64,000 bases of DNA from the NCBI RefSeq assembly GCF_007197575.1, contig NZ_CP041616.1:372001-436000 (forward strand), given 5' to 3'. Position 1 is the stretch's first letter. Every line of letters begins with the position of its first letter. The notes under the pieces are model-generated. The model did not search any database. It saw only the letters and a program-made list of their open reading frames with translations, and had not been told where the DNA came from. This document shows, piece by piece, positions 9,580-18,610 of this stretch. The stretch is from Ornithinimicrobium ciconiae (GTDB lineage: Bacteria; Actinomycetota; Actinomycetes; Actinomycetales; Dermatophilaceae). Made by a program: the position numbers and the translations under genes.

Positions 9580-10654
9580 TGGTGTCCTCGTCGGTCTCGT
9601 CCCACTGCTGGTCGTCGTAGCCGTCCGTCCCGTCGGAGCCGTCGTGGCCCTCCTCCGGGGCGTAGCCGTCCGTGGCGAGGTCCTCGGCATCGGCGGGTCG
9701 ACGGTTGCCGCTCAGGGTGAGGAAGGCTCCCAGCGCGATCAGCGCCAGGCCGACCAGGATGCCCACCCAGGTCAGTGGTCCGCGGATGAAGCCCAGGAGT
9801 GCGCCCTGGCTGCCATAGGTGTCAGCGTTCTCGGCGACCGTCTCATCGGTGTAGCCGATCGTGCCGACCGTGATCGGCACCGTCGGCAGGCTCGCATCGC
9901 GTGGCTGGAAGTGGACGTTCTGCTCCTCGAGCCCCTTGAGGATCACCCCGGTGTTCGGCTCGACCCACAGCGAGCGGGTGTTCTGATAGATCCGGCCGGC
10001 GTCGACAGGCTGATCGGTGCCAAAGAGCTCGCCCGGCAGACCCTCGCTCTCGGAGACCTCCTCCGGGCCCAGGACCATCACGAACTTGTAGGCGGCCACT
10101 CCCTCGATCCGCTCCTCGCCCTGGAACTCGGCGGTGACCGACCGTTCCAGCGCACCGTCCCAGTAGGGGTAGTCCTCCTGCTGGGTGTCGAACGGGAACT
10201 TGAAGAACAGACCGTCGTGCTCGATGCTCTCTCGCGGAGCGACCCCGTCGGGGTCGGTCGGGTCGCCCACCGCGATGTAGTCGCCGCAGCAGTTGTTGGC
10301 CAGCCCCGTGGTCCGGTCGAAGGAGACTCCCTCGTCGGAGTAGGTCAGCACCGGCCCGTCCTCGACCTTGGACTCCACGGTGGTCTGCCAGAACGCGGAG
10401 TTGTCCTCACCGTCCACCAGACCCGGGATGCCCACCACCGTCCGGGTCGACAGGAGGGTCACTCCCTCCAGCTTCTCCACGCCGTCGCCGGAGACGCGCA
10501 GGGCACTCATGTTGCCGCCGCGAGAGACCGAGACACTCTCCTGGTCGAGGTCGATCTTGGCCAGCGACTCGTAGATGACGGGCTTGGCCAGCATGCCCAG
10601 GAGCAGCGCGAACGCCCCGACTACGAGACTGAGCATGCCGAGGGTGCGGCGCAT
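9542..10654 (-). CDS. DUF3068 membrane-anchored envelope protein (PorA-family label)
   Basis: This 370-residue protein has an N-terminal membrane segment (about 5-27), a large extracytoplasmic domain with an adjacent Cys pair (NNCCGDY), a second membrane segment (about 290-312), and an acidic cytoplasmic tail ending TRRLYRERDSR. This is the DUF3068 architecture, of unknown biochemical role and specific to actinobacteria. From memory the mycobacterial counterpart, Rv0227c, also lies beside an acyltransferase, a methyltransferase and a glycosyltransferase. The gene diverges from the acyltransferase gene, and their starts are 93 bases apart. Function is inferred only from context: envelope glycan assembly or transport. 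Confidence 0.85.
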   Translation of the reverse strand: MRRTLGMLSLVVGAFALLLGMLAKPVIYESLAKIDLDQESVSVSRGGNMSALRVSGDGVEKLEGVTLLSTRTVVGIPGLVDGEDNSAFWQTTVESKVEDGPVLTYSDEGVSFDRTTGLANNCCGDYIAVGDPTDPDGVAPRESIEHDGLFFKFPFDTQQEDYPYWDGALERSVTAEFQGEERIEGVAAYKFVMVLGPEEVSESEGLPGELFGTDQPVDAGRIYQNTRSLWVEPNTGVILKGLEEQNVHFQPRDASLPTVPITVGTIGYTDETVAENADTYGSQGALLGFIRGPLTWVGILVGLALIALGAFLTLSGNRRPADAEDLATDGYAPEEGHDGSDGTDGYDDQQWDETDEDTITRRLYRERDSR

Positions 10655-10747
10655 CTGTGGCTCCTTTGCCGATGAGGATCAGCCGGATCGTACCAGCGAG
10701 TAACGCAACCGCCCAGCTTCGCCCGGGTGTCGTAGAGTTCTGGCGAG

Positions 10748-11956
10748 ATGACCGCGCCCCTCCGTCGTGGATTTCCCGACGCCACTCCCGACGCCCGTGA
10801 CGCCACAACCCCGGCGGATCCGTTCGGGCTGCGTCGCCGGTTTGGCGCGCTGGACGGGTTGCGCGCGATCGGGGCGCTGATGGTGGTGCTCACGCACGTC
10901 TCGGCGCACACCGCCACCAGCTTCACCGAGCCGTTCGGTGGGATCCTGTCCCGTTTCGATGCCGGGGTGGCGCTCTTCTTCGTCATCTCCGGGTTCCTGC
11001 TCTACCGCCCGTATGTCGCGGCGCGGCTGACCGGGACGCCCTCTCCCGACATCCGTGGTTATCTCTGGCGCCGTGCCCTGCGCGTCCTGCCGGTGCTGTG
11101 GCTCGCCGTGGCCGGGGTCTGGGTCTTCTTCGACCACGGCACCCCGGCCAGCCTCTACCTACGGCACGCCGCCCTGATCCACATCTACTGGCCCGAGAAC
11201 TGGGTGCTCGGACTCACCCAGATGTGGAGCCTGGCGGTGGAGGCAGCCTTCTATGTCGCGCTGCCGTTGCTCGCCTGGTTGCTGGTGCGCACCGCCCGGG
11301 ACCCGTTGGCCTTCGTCCGGCGCAGCCTGCTGGTCCTGGTGCTGCTGGTCCTGGCCAGCCCGGTGTGGGTCTATGTCGTCACCGTTCTGGACCATGCCAC
11401 CGCCCCCCAGTGGCTGCCCGCCTATCTCGGCTGGTTCGCGGTCGGGATGGCTCTGGTGACCTGGCAGCAGGCCCGGTGTCTCGGCATACTCCCCAGCTCC
11501 TGGCTCGACGGGTGGGCCCGCCAGCCGGTCACCCTCTGGCTGTGTGCGCTCGCCGTCCTGGTGATCGCCGCGACCCCGGTCGCGGGTTCGCGGGGGTTGG
11601 CTGCGGCCGTGCCCGCGGAGGCGGCGTTCAAGAACCTGATCTATGCGGTCTTCGCGCTCCTCATGGTGCTGCCGTGCATCGCGGCTCTGCGCGGGCACGA
11701 GGACCCGTCGGCAGTCCGGGTCCTGTCCCGTGGCGTGGGCCGGTGGCTGGGTGACATCTCCTACGGGATCTTTGCCTACCACCTGCTGATCCTGGAGCTG
11801 GTCGGTCCGGTCGTCGGACACGAGAACTTCACCGGAGGCTTCTGGCGGTTGCTGCTGCCCACCCTGCTCATCACCATCCCGGTGGCCTGGGTGAGCTATC
11901 GCTACATCGAGAGGCCACTCATGCAGTGGGGGCGTCGGGTCTATCCGCGCCGCTGA
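10748..11956 (+). CDS. Acyltransferase-3 (OafA/YrhL) membrane protein
   Basis: This 402-residue integral membrane protein probably O-acylates a cell-surface sugar. The family start LDGLRAIGALMVVLTH carries the conserved His after the first helix. About ten hydrophobic helices follow, and the end SYRYIERPLMQWG is typical of the family. It lacks the SGNH hydrolase domain found in longer members. The gene lies in the envelope-glycan cluster opposite the DUF3068 gene, and its last 38 bases overlap the AftD-like gene on the other strand. The acyl group and sugar acceptor cannot be told from sequence. Confidence 0.9.
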   Translation: MTAPLRRGFPDATPDARDATTPADPFGLRRRFGALDGLRAIGALMVVLTHVSAHTATSFTEPFGGILSRFDAGVALFFVISGFLLYRPYVAARLTGTPSPDIRGYLWRRALRVLPVLWLAVAGVWVFFDHGTPASLYLRHAALIHIYWPENWVLGLTQMWSLAVEAAFYVALPLLAWLLVRTARDPLAFVRRSLLVLVLLVLASPVWVYVVTVLDHATAPQWLPAYLGWFAVGMALVTWQQARCLGILPSSWLDGWARQPVTLWLCALAVLVIAATPVAGSRGLAAAVPAEAAFKNLIYAVFALLMVLPCIAALRGHEDPSAVRVLSRGVGRWLGDISYGIFAYHLLILELVGPVVGHENFTGGFWRLLLPTLLITIPVAWVSYRYIERPLMQWGRRVYPRR

Positions 11957-14900
11957 CCGGCGGCCCCGCGCTGACCGGCGGCCCCGCGCTGACCGGCGGC
12001 CCGGCACTGTTCGGCGGCCTTGCACTGACGTGGCGTGCGGCACCGGCCAGTGCCAGCAGGATGGCCAGCAGGACGACCACCTGCGGCAGCACGTCGCTCG
12101 GCGCGCTCCCGTGCGGCGTGGGGCCGAGCCAGGTCAACAGGCCTGTGCCGACCAGTCCGACGACAGACACGACGGCGGGTGCGGCACGCGGCGGCGTCAG
12201 CCGCAGCACCCCGGCGGCGAGCAGCGCCAGACCCAGGCCCCAGAGCCCGGCGAACAGGATCGCAAACAGCAGCACGAGGCCCACCGCCTCGGGCACGTTG
12301 GGCGAGGCCGCCGGCAACGGTCGGACGGGCCGCCCTGGATGCCAGAGCGCCCCGGCTCCGAGCAGGGCCAGCAGGGCGAGGAAACCGGCACCCAGGCCGG
12401 CGCGGTAGGCGCCGTCCGGACCGAACGTCGCCTCGACCGTCCCCGCCGCACCGGCGGGCACGACGAAGCCCTGCTGCCAGCCGTCGACGACCAGTGGCGT
12501 CAACGGCGTGCGCTGTCCGTCCTCGGACACCAGCGTCGCGGACCAGCCCGCCCCGGCGTTCTGGGCGATCACGACGAGCGAGTCCGCCGGTCGCTCGGGC
12601 AGGGACACCTCCAGGGCGGCCGGGTCGGGCCGGGTCACCTCCAGGGGGATGCCCCGCGCAGCGCCCGCCGTGGGGATGCCCCGCGCAGCGCCCGCCGTGG
12701 GGATGCCCCGCACAGACCCGGCAGCCGAGTTGCTCGTCTCGGAGTCGACCCGCGTCAGCATGAGGGCGACCGGAACCCACTGTTCGGTCGCCTCGGCCAC
12801 CACGTCGTGCGCACCGGAGCCCAGGACGAGGGTGTCGTCGTCGGTGCACGGCACCCAGTCCAGCCGGGACCGCTCCAGCACCTGCCGCACCGTGCCGCTG
12901 ACGCGGGTCTGGATGGTCTGGTCCGCGACGATGACGTCGGGGCCCGAGCCGCACTCCAGCTGCAGATCGCGGTCGGGGTCGGGCAGCGCCAGGTCCTCCG
13001 CGCCGAGCAGGGTGAGCTCGCTGACACCGACCGGCAGGACCCGCAACGAGTCCGGCACGAGCGGGTCGACGGTCGTCACGGGGAAGGAGCCTCCGAAGGT
13101 GATCTCCACGGTGCTCACCTCGGTCTCCTCCCAGGTCACCGTGCTCTCCGCGCCGATGACACGCTCCATCGGCTCGCCACCGTCGAGACTGACGAGCAGC
13201 TCCGAGGGGTGACTGGCCGCCAGGAAGTAGTCACTGACCACCCGCAGCCCGCCGACCCGGCGAGGCTCGGGGAGCGTCAGGGTCAGGGTCGGTGAGCCGT
13301 CCAGCGCTCCGGCCACCCAGCCGGTGCCCGCATCGCCGTCCAGGACGGACTCCGGACGGGCATAGGGCGCCAGGACGTCGCGGGAGGAGGCCGTGACCTG
13401 CACCTGTCCCGGCACCCGCAGCAGTTCCTCGAGCGCGGTGCCGTCCACGGGCAGCACCTGACCGTGCACGGCATACTCCGCTCCGGTGTCGAGGGCGACG
13501 GTGCGCCGCAGACCGGCCGGCTCCTCCAGCGGCGCGGACTGAGCTCCGGCGCACAGCGGTCGCTGACCGAGCATCAGGCAGGCCGACCGGCCCAGCTGCT
13601 GGGCCCGCAGCGAGATCACCTCCACCTCGCCGGTGGCCGGACGGACCTGCAGGCTCGGAGCCACGGGGGTCAGTCCCGGCAGGTCCACCTCGGCCAGCGC
13701 CGCCGACCCGCCAGAGGCCGCGGACGCCTCGAGCACCGTCAGCCGCAGGGTGGCCGTCGACCCCTCTGGCAGGGCCAGTTCGTGCGTCAACCGTCCGGGA
13801 GTCATGGTGGTGGTCTCGGTGCCGGCGTCGGTCTCCACCTGCCAGGTCTGCACCGAGGCGTAGTAGGCCGGTGAGCCGACCCGGATCGTGAGGGTGCTGC
13901 CCAGGTCCTGGGGCTGCGTGAACTCCAGCTGCCACCACTGACCCACCGCACTGGTCCCGGCGCCGACCCACGCCGACGTCGCCGAGCCGTCAAGCGCGCG
14001 CCAGGGGTCGTGGCCCGCCTCGGTGGTGCCAAAGACGTCCGCGTCCGAGCGGGAGGAGGAGGCGGTCACCGAGGCGATCGGCTCCGGCCAGGTCAGGACC
14101 GCGGGGTCACCGAGTCCGGGCAGCAGGTAGTCGTTGACCGCCCGGGCCGGCATCTCCTCCGCGGCCGTCATCATGCCGGAGACATTGTCTGCGGCCTGCC
14201 CGAAGTTGACCGCCCGGCGCCGATACCCGTCGCTGACGACCGTGCCTGCCAGCTCTGCACCGCCCAGGGCGGCGTCGAGGTCACCGCCCAGGGCGCTGGC
14301 CGCGTCCTGCAGCAGGTATGCCGGGGCGCCAGCCACCAGCGCCGGCACGTCCTCCGGTCCACCGGTGAGCAGTTGGGTCTGGTCGAGCGGGACGAGCCGG
14401 GCGGGCGTCGGGTCCGGCACGGCATACACCTGCACCGAGGGGGTGGGCACGATGGTCCGCTGCCGGGTCGTGTGGGTGTCGGTCTCACCGGGTGGGCCGA
14501 CCGGCGGGCCGAAGTCACCCACGCGCTCCAGCCCCGCCGCCACCAGTGCCTGGTGCGGCGCGATCGGTGGCGTCTGCTGCGCGCCGAGGGTCAGGTCGTT
14601 GCGGACCACCACCCACCCGATGCCGCCACGGGCCAGGGCCTGCGCCAGGTCCGGCCCCCCGTCACCGGCGCCGATGCGGCGCTGGATCTCGTCCAGCCAC
14701 CGGGTCGAGCCGGCCCCGCCCAGCGGGACAGCGTCCCGCACCGCGAACGGGCGCTCCAACAGCGCCTGCAGCGGCTCGTCCCGGGTCACTCCCCAGGTGT
14801 GCTCAGCAAAGGGGGCCGCGGGGACCACCAGGACGGTGCCGTCCCCCGGCTGGGCGTCCAGCCAGTCGGCCGCCTCCACCCAGTGGGGCGCGATCTGCTC

Positions 14901-16238
14901 ATAACCGCCGGGCCGCGGCAGGGTCGAAGCCACGGCAGGTGCCCCGACCGCCACCACCAGGCAGGCGGTGGCGAAGGGCACCAGGGCGCGGTGCACCTGG
15001 GCGCGACGGGCCCAGCGGGTGGCCTGGGTCAGGGCGCTGGCCAGCAGCAGCACCAGCGGCAACCGCACGACCAGCTCGAACTTGTGGGTGTTGCGGAAGG
15101 CGGCCAGGGGCCCGTCGAGCAGGGACTGGACCGGCTCGGCCAGGACCCCCGCGAGGACCCCGGTGTGTCCCGCGCCGACCAGCAGCAGGCCGGTGCCCAG
15201 ACCCACGGCCAGGAACAGCCGGTGCGGCGTCCGGGCCACGGTCAGCATCACCAGACCGACCACGGCGATGATCAGGCTGGCGGCGATCAGGAGCCAGCTG
15301 TCGACATACTGCCTCCCGGCGGGCCAGCTCGGTCCGGAATGGGTGACCAGATAAAACAGCCAGTGCGTGGTGCCGCGCAGCGCCTCGGTCGGACCCGCGA
15401 CGAGGGTGGTGGTCCCGGCCGACTCGATCCAGTCCAGGAAGGGTGGGCTGTGCGCCCCCATCACCAGCAGCGGCACCAGCCACCACGCCATCGCCACGAC
15501 GACGGCAGCCAGCCACGCCAGCAGGGCGAGCAGCACCTCGCGGCTGAGGCGACGGGTCAGGAACCACAGGGTCGGCAGCACCAGCACCGCGCCGGTGGCG
15601 ACCGCGTTGACCCCGCCGACCAGCGCCACGGCGAGAGCCGACCGCCAGATCCGGCCCCACCAGGTCAGCGGCGCCCGGCTGACCAGCGGCAGCAGCACCC
15701 ACGGGGCCATCGCCATCGGCCACACCTCGACGGAGGTGATGGTCACCTCGCTGAGCATTCGCGGGGTCAGGGCATAGGCGAAGGCGGCGGCATAGGCGGC
15801 CCACGGTGACCCCATGCCCAGGGCGCGGACTAGCCGCCAGGCACCGAGGAAGGCGACGCACAGCACGACTGACCACCACAGGCGCTGGACCACCCAGGCC
15901 GGCAGACCCAGCTCGAGCAGCACGGCGTGAAAGGGCCCGACGGGCAGCAGATAGCCGTAGGCCTGGTTCTGCAGCTGGCCGAGGAAGCCGTGCGGGTCCC
16001 ACAGGTGCAACGACCGGGCGAGGAACCCGATCGGGTCGGCGGTCAGGTCGAGCTTGGTGTCCGGCACCACCAGTCCCGGCGCCTGCCGGAACATCAGGGC
16101 GGTCAGCGCCAGGCAGCCCAGCAACAGGCGGGCGGGCCAGGGGCTGGACCCCTGGGCGTATGCCGCACGCTCGCCCTTGTCGTCGGCGTCCGGTCTGCTG
16201 GGGGGCGGGTCCGTGAGCTGCTCAGGGGTGCGGCTCAC
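11919..16238 (-). CDS. AftD-like alpha-(1->3)-arabinofuranosyltransferase family protein
   Basis: This 1439-residue protein has a GT-C type membrane N-terminus (about 30-430, many helices) with the VPDTKLDL acid motif in the first loop. A large extracytoplasmic region (about 430-1290) with discoidin/CBM-like beta domains (CBM in the DUF3367 family) follows, and the C-terminus is again hydrophobic. Mycobacterial AftD adds branching arabinofuranose to arabinogalactan and lipoarabinomannan using decaprenyl-phospho-arabinose. Organisms like this one usually lack mycolic acids, so the acceptor may differ. It starts with a 4-base overlap with the methyltransferase stop, so the two are probably cotranscribed. 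Two in-frame repeat tracts lie near the C-terminus. Confidence 0.85.
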   Translation of the reverse strand: MSRTPEQLTDPPPSRPDADDKGERAAYAQGSSPWPARLLLGCLALTALMFRQAPGLVVPDTKLDLTADPIGFLARSLHLWDPHGFLGQLQNQAYGYLLPVGPFHAVLLELGLPAWVVQRLWWSVVLCVAFLGAWRLVRALGMGSPWAAYAAAFAYALTPRMLSEVTITSVEVWPMAMAPWVLLPLVSRAPLTWWGRIWRSALAVALVGGVNAVATGAVLVLPTLWFLTRRLSREVLLALLAWLAAVVVAMAWWLVPLLVMGAHSPPFLDWIESAGTTTLVAGPTEALRGTTHWLFYLVTHSGPSWPAGRQYVDSWLLIAASLIIAVVGLVMLTVARTPHRLFLAVGLGTGLLLVGAGHTGVLAGVLAEPVQSLLDGPLAAFRNTHKFELVVRLPLVLLLASALTQATRWARRAQVHRALVPFATACLVVAVGAPAVASTLPRPGGYEQIAPHWVEAADWLDAQPGDGTVLVVPAAPFAEHTWGVTRDEPLQALLERPFAVRDAVPLGGAGSTRWLDEIQRRIGAGDGGPDLAQALARGGIGWVVVRNDLTLGAQQTPPIAPHQALVAAGLERVGDFGPPVGPPGETDTHTTRQRTIVPTPSVQVYAVPDPTPARLVPLDQTQLLTGGPEDVPALVAGAPAYLLQDAASALGGDLDAALGGAELAGTVVSDGYRRRAVNFGQAADNVSGMMTAAEEMPARAVNDYLLPGLGDPAVLTWPEPIASVTASSSRSDADVFGTTEAGHDPWRALDGSATSAWVGAGTSAVGQWWQLEFTQPQDLGSTLTIRVGSPAYYASVQTWQVETDAGTETTTMTPGRLTHELALPEGSTATLRLTVLEASAASGGSAALAEVDLPGLTPVAPSLQVRPATGEVEVISLRAQQLGRSACLMLGQRPLCAGAQSAPLEEPAGLRRTVALDTGAEYAVHGQVLPVDGTALEELLRVPGQVQVTASSRDVLAPYARPESVLDGDAGTGWVAGALDGSPTLTLTLPEPRRVGGLRVVSDYFLAASHPSELLVSLDGGEPMERVIGAESTVTWEETEVSTVEITFGGSFPVTTVDPLVPDSLRVLPVGVSELTLLGAEDLALPDPDRDLQLECGSGPDVIVADQTIQTRVSGTVRQVLERSRLDWVPCTDDDTLVLGSGAHDVVAEATEQWVPVALMLTRVDSETSNSAAGSVRGIPTAGAARGIPTAGAARGIPLEVTRPDPAALEVSLPERPADSLVVIAQNAGAGWSATLVSEDGQRTPLTPLVVDGWQQGFVVPAGAAGTVEATFGPDGAYRAGLGAGFLALLALLGAGALWHPGRPVRPLPAASPNVPEAVGLVLLFAILFAGLWGLGLALLAAGVLRLTPPRAAPAVVSVVGLVGTGLLTWLGPTPHGSAPSDVLPQVVVLLAILLALAGAARHVSARPPNSAGPPVSAGPPVSAGPPVSGADRPDAPTA
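11952..12005 (-). repeat. 18-bp tandem repeat at the acyltransferase/AftD junction
   Basis: Three 18-base units (GCTGACCGGCGGCCCCGC with one variant), plus a degenerate fourth up to 12023, code for repeated Ser-Ala-Gly-Pro-Pro-Val at the AftD C-terminus. The first unit contains the stop codon of the convergent acyltransferase gene. The repeat therefore sits exactly where the two genes meet. Confidence 0.8.
12646..12714 (-). repeat. 27-bp coding tandem repeat within the AftD-like gene
   Basis: Two full 27-base units and a partial third encode Arg-Gly-Ile-Pro-Thr-Ala-Gly-Ala-Ala repeated in a linker between the extracytoplasmic beta domains. The unit length keeps the reading frame. The near-identity of the copies suggests recent slippage or a variable linker. 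Confidence 0.8.
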
Positions 16239-16984
16239 AACCGCTCCAGCACGATCACGGCGTTCCAGGCCACGACCTCACGCAGGCCCGGCACGCGGAC
16301 CATCCATCGCGCCCAGGCGGGGTGATAGCGCGGCTCGACCGCCACGATGCGCGCCTCGCCGGAAGCCTCGACCGCCCGCGCCCAGCGCATCATCCGCCCC
16401 ACGGAGCAGACAAACAGCGACGTGCCGAAGTCGTTCTTGGGCCGGTGACCATGCCGCCGGGCATAGCGGTCGGCCGCCCGGCGTCCGCCCAGGTAGTGCC
16501 ACATCCCGGTCTCGTGGCCGCCGTGCGGGGACAGCCACGGGGTCCACGACAGATAGACGGTGCCGCCCGGCCGGGTCACGCGCACCATCTCGTGCGCCAT
16601 CTGCTCAGGGTCCGGCACGTGCTCTAGGACGTTGGAGGAGTAGCACAGGTCGATGCTGGCGTCGGCCAGGGGCAGTGCCAGACCGGAGGCACGCAGGGTG
16701 TTGGCCGCGGCGTGGCCGCGGGCGGTCAGCTCGCCCGCATCGGGCTCGATGCCGAGATAGCGGGCCCCTGCGGCGAGGAAGGCGTTGGCGAAGTAGCCGG
16801 GTCCGCCTCCGACGTCGAGCACGTCGGCACCAGCCAGGGGAGCGAAGCGGGCGACCTCCCGGGTCGAGTCGGCGGCCAGCACGCTGTAGAACCGGTCCGG
16901 GTCACTCTGCTCGACCAGAAAGGCGCGAAAGAGGTGCACGGAGCGCGCGAGGGTCCCGGCGGGGGGCAGCGCTGCGTGTTCCAC
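16235..16984 (-). CDS. Class I SAM-dependent methyltransferase
   Basis: This 249-residue Rossmann methyltransferase has motif I VLDVGGGPGYF (about 56-66), the acidic end of strand 2 (GIEPD) and the motif VLEHVPDPEQM typical of methyltransferase type 11. It probably methylates a sugar or lipid of the envelope, judging by its place in the glycan cluster. It is upstream of, and overlaps by 4 bases, the AftD-like gene, so the two form a minus-strand operon. From memory Rv0224c is the mycobacterial counterpart and lies in a similar neighbourhood. The start matches an ATG, and the divergent GT4 gene begins 82 bases away. Confidence 0.88.
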   Translation of the reverse strand: MEHAALPPAGTLARSVHLFRAFLVEQSDPDRFYSVLAADSTREVARFAPLAGADVLDVGGGPGYFANAFLAAGARYLGIEPDAGELTARGHAAANTLRASGLALPLADASIDLCYSSNVLEHVPDPEQMAHEMVRVTRPGGTVYLSWTPWLSPHGGHETGMWHYLGGRRAADRYARRHGHRPKNDFGTSLFVCSVGRMMRWARAVEASGEARIVAVEPRYHPAWARWMVRVPGLREVVAWNAVIVLERL

Positions 16985-17066
16985 GCCAGAACCATAATGC
17001 GGCTACTATGCGGTAACCCATTCGGCGCCGCCCGGCTGCCGGCCCACGACGACGGAGTCCTGATCG

Positions 17067-18254
17067 ATGCGGATCGCCCTGTGCAACTGGCGCGATCTCG
17101 CGCACCCTGAGGGCGGCGGGGCTGAGCTCTATGCGCGGATGGTCGCCGAGGGACTGGCCGCTGCCGGGCACGACCTCACCTTCCTGTGCGCGGCGCACGA
17201 CAACGCGCCAAAGGAGGAGCACCACAACGGGGTGCGCTATCTGCGGGCCGGGTCCCGCACGGGCGTCTATGCCGCGGCCCGGCGCGCGATCCGCCGGCTC
17301 GAGGCCACCGAGGGACGGTTCGACGTGGTGGTCGACGTGCAGAACGGCCTGCCCTTCTTCGCCGGCTGGGCCACGCAAGCCCCTGTCGTCGTGCTCGTCC
17401 ACCACGTGCACCGCGAGCAGTGGCCGGTCGTCTTCAGCCCCCCTGTGGCAGCGCTGGGCTGGGGCATCGAGTCCCGGGTCTCCCCGCGCCTCAACCGCGG
17501 ACGGCAGTATGTCGCTGTCTCCCGCTCCACCCGCGACGAGCTGGCCGAGCTGGGGGTCGAGCCGCGCCACGTCGCGATCATCCACAACGGGACGCAGCCG
17601 CCACCGCAGGTCACCGCCGAGCAGACCGAGGGACCGCACCTGGTGGTGCTGGGCCGGGTCGTGAAGCACAAGCGGATCGAGCACGCGATCGACCTCACCC
17701 GTCGGCTGCGTGACCGGCACCCGGGTCTGCGTCTGCGGGTGGTCGGCGACGGCTGGTGGCGCGACGAGGTGCGCGACTACGTCGCCGCCTGCGGCGCGCA
17801 GAAGTATGTCGACCTGCTGGGTTTTGTTGACGAGGAGACCAAGCACCGCGAGCTGGCGGCTGCCTCCCTGCTGCTGGTGCCCTCGGTCAAGGAGGGCTGG
17901 GGTCTGTCGGTGGTGGAGGCCGCCAGCCACGGGGTGCCGGCGATCGGCTACCGCGGAGCGGGTGGGGTCTCGGAGTCGATCGAGGACGGCACGACCGGGC
18001 TGCTGGTCGACGACCTCGAGGAGATGACGGCGGCGGTCGATGGACTGCTCACCGACCCGGACACCCTCATCCGCCTGGGCAACAACGCCCTCGCCCATGC
18101 CGCACGCTTCACCTGGGACGAGACCGTGCGTGCCTGGGAGCACCTGCTCCTGCGCGCGTCCTGGGGCCACGACCCGACGGCCCTCGGCGATCACGAACAC
18201 CCCGTCCCATCGGCTAACCTTTCCATCAAATCAGCAACCCGGAGGTCCTCATGA
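17067..18254 (+). CDS. Glycosyltransferase family 4
   Basis: This 395-residue GT-B glycosyltransferase probably transfers a sugar to an envelope glycan or lipid precursor at the cytoplasmic membrane face. The N-terminal half begins MRIALCNWRD with a Gly-rich loop (EGGGAE). The C-terminal half shows GRVVKHKRIEHAI and the nucleotide-sugar motif PSVKEGWGLSVVEAASHG, with the E-x7-E pair. It diverges from the methyltransferase and overlaps the DUF2613 micropeptide start by 4 bases. The intergenic region at 16985-17066 contains a TACTAT element that could be a -10 box, but no good -35 is visible. Confidence 0.9.
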   Translation: MRIALCNWRDLAHPEGGGAELYARMVAEGLAAAGHDLTFLCAAHDNAPKEEHHNGVRYLRAGSRTGVYAAARRAIRRLEATEGRFDVVVDVQNGLPFFAGWATQAPVVVLVHHVHREQWPVVFSPPVAALGWGIESRVSPRLNRGRQYVAVSRSTRDELAELGVEPRHVAIIHNGTQPPPQVTAEQTEGPHLVVLGRVVKHKRIEHAIDLTRRLRDRHPGLRLRVVGDGWWRDEVRDYVAACGAQKYVDLLGFVDEETKHRELAAASLLLVPSVKEGWGLSVVEAASHGVPAIGYRGAGGVSESIEDGTTGLLVDDLEEMTAAVDGLLTDPDTLIRLGNNALAHAARFTWDETVRAWEHLLLRASWGHDPTALGDHEHPVPSANLSIKSATRRSS

Positions 18255-18436
18255 GCCAGTCCACCAGCGCCGCCCGCGTCGTGCCCGTGGTCCTCGCTCT
18301 CGTCGTGGGTCTGGGCGCCGCCGGCGCCGCCACCGCTGCCGTGGTCAACAGCTTCAGCCCCGACGACGGCACCGCCAAGGACAGCGGACCGGTCGAGCCG
18401 GTCCCCGCCGGCGAGCTCCTCGGCTACGGGGAGTAA
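18251..18436 (+). CDS. DUF2613-like small membrane/secreted protein
   Basis: This is a 61-residue protein with one hydrophobic helix (VVPVVLALVVGLGAAGAATAAVV) and a short acidic, Pro-rich tail ending LLGYGE. Size, layout and position beside glycosyltransferase genes match the DUF2613 family, whose mycobacterial member (Rv0236A, from memory) lies next to aftD. The start overlaps the GT4 stop by 4 bases, so it is translationally coupled. Function is unknown; it may be a small accessory subunit of the arabinosyl/glycan machinery. Confidence 0.75.
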   Translation: MSQSTSAARVVPVVLALVVGLGAAGAATAAVVNSFSPDDGTAKDSGPVEPVPAGELLGYGE

Positions 18437-18439
18437 CCC

Positions 18440-18567
18440 ATTTTCCGAGAGGTTTGGTAGGTCTCCCCCGCCTTTTTGGAGGGGTTTCGTAGGTCTCTTC
18501 CGCCTTTTCCGAGAGGCTTTGTAGGTCTCCCACACCTTCTCGGAGAGGTTTCGTAGGTCTCCCACGC
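18440..18567. repeat. 32-bp tandem repeat array, four copies
   Basis: Four consecutive 32-base units start at 18440, 18472, 18504 and 18536. Each carries a GGTTTCGTAGGTC-like core flanked by GAGA and TCTC, which can pair. The array begins three bases after the DUF2613 stop and fills most of the gap before the convergent membrane-protein gene. Units differ at several positions, so it is not a recent duplication. A related two-unit array lies at 50590-50653, also between convergent genes. Confidence 0.9.
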
Positions 18568-18610
18568 CGTCTGGGGAATTCAGGCCGCTGGACTGCGCCG
18601 GGTTGAGGGG

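Noticed and set aside
12030..13295. Long open frames on the plus strand opposite the AftD-like gene
   Set aside because: They are low-complexity Arg/Gln/Gly-rich frames with no motifs, typical of antisense frames in high-GC genes.
18440..18567. CRISPR array
   Set aside because: The units are contiguous 32-mers with no distinct spacers between them, and no cas genes are present.
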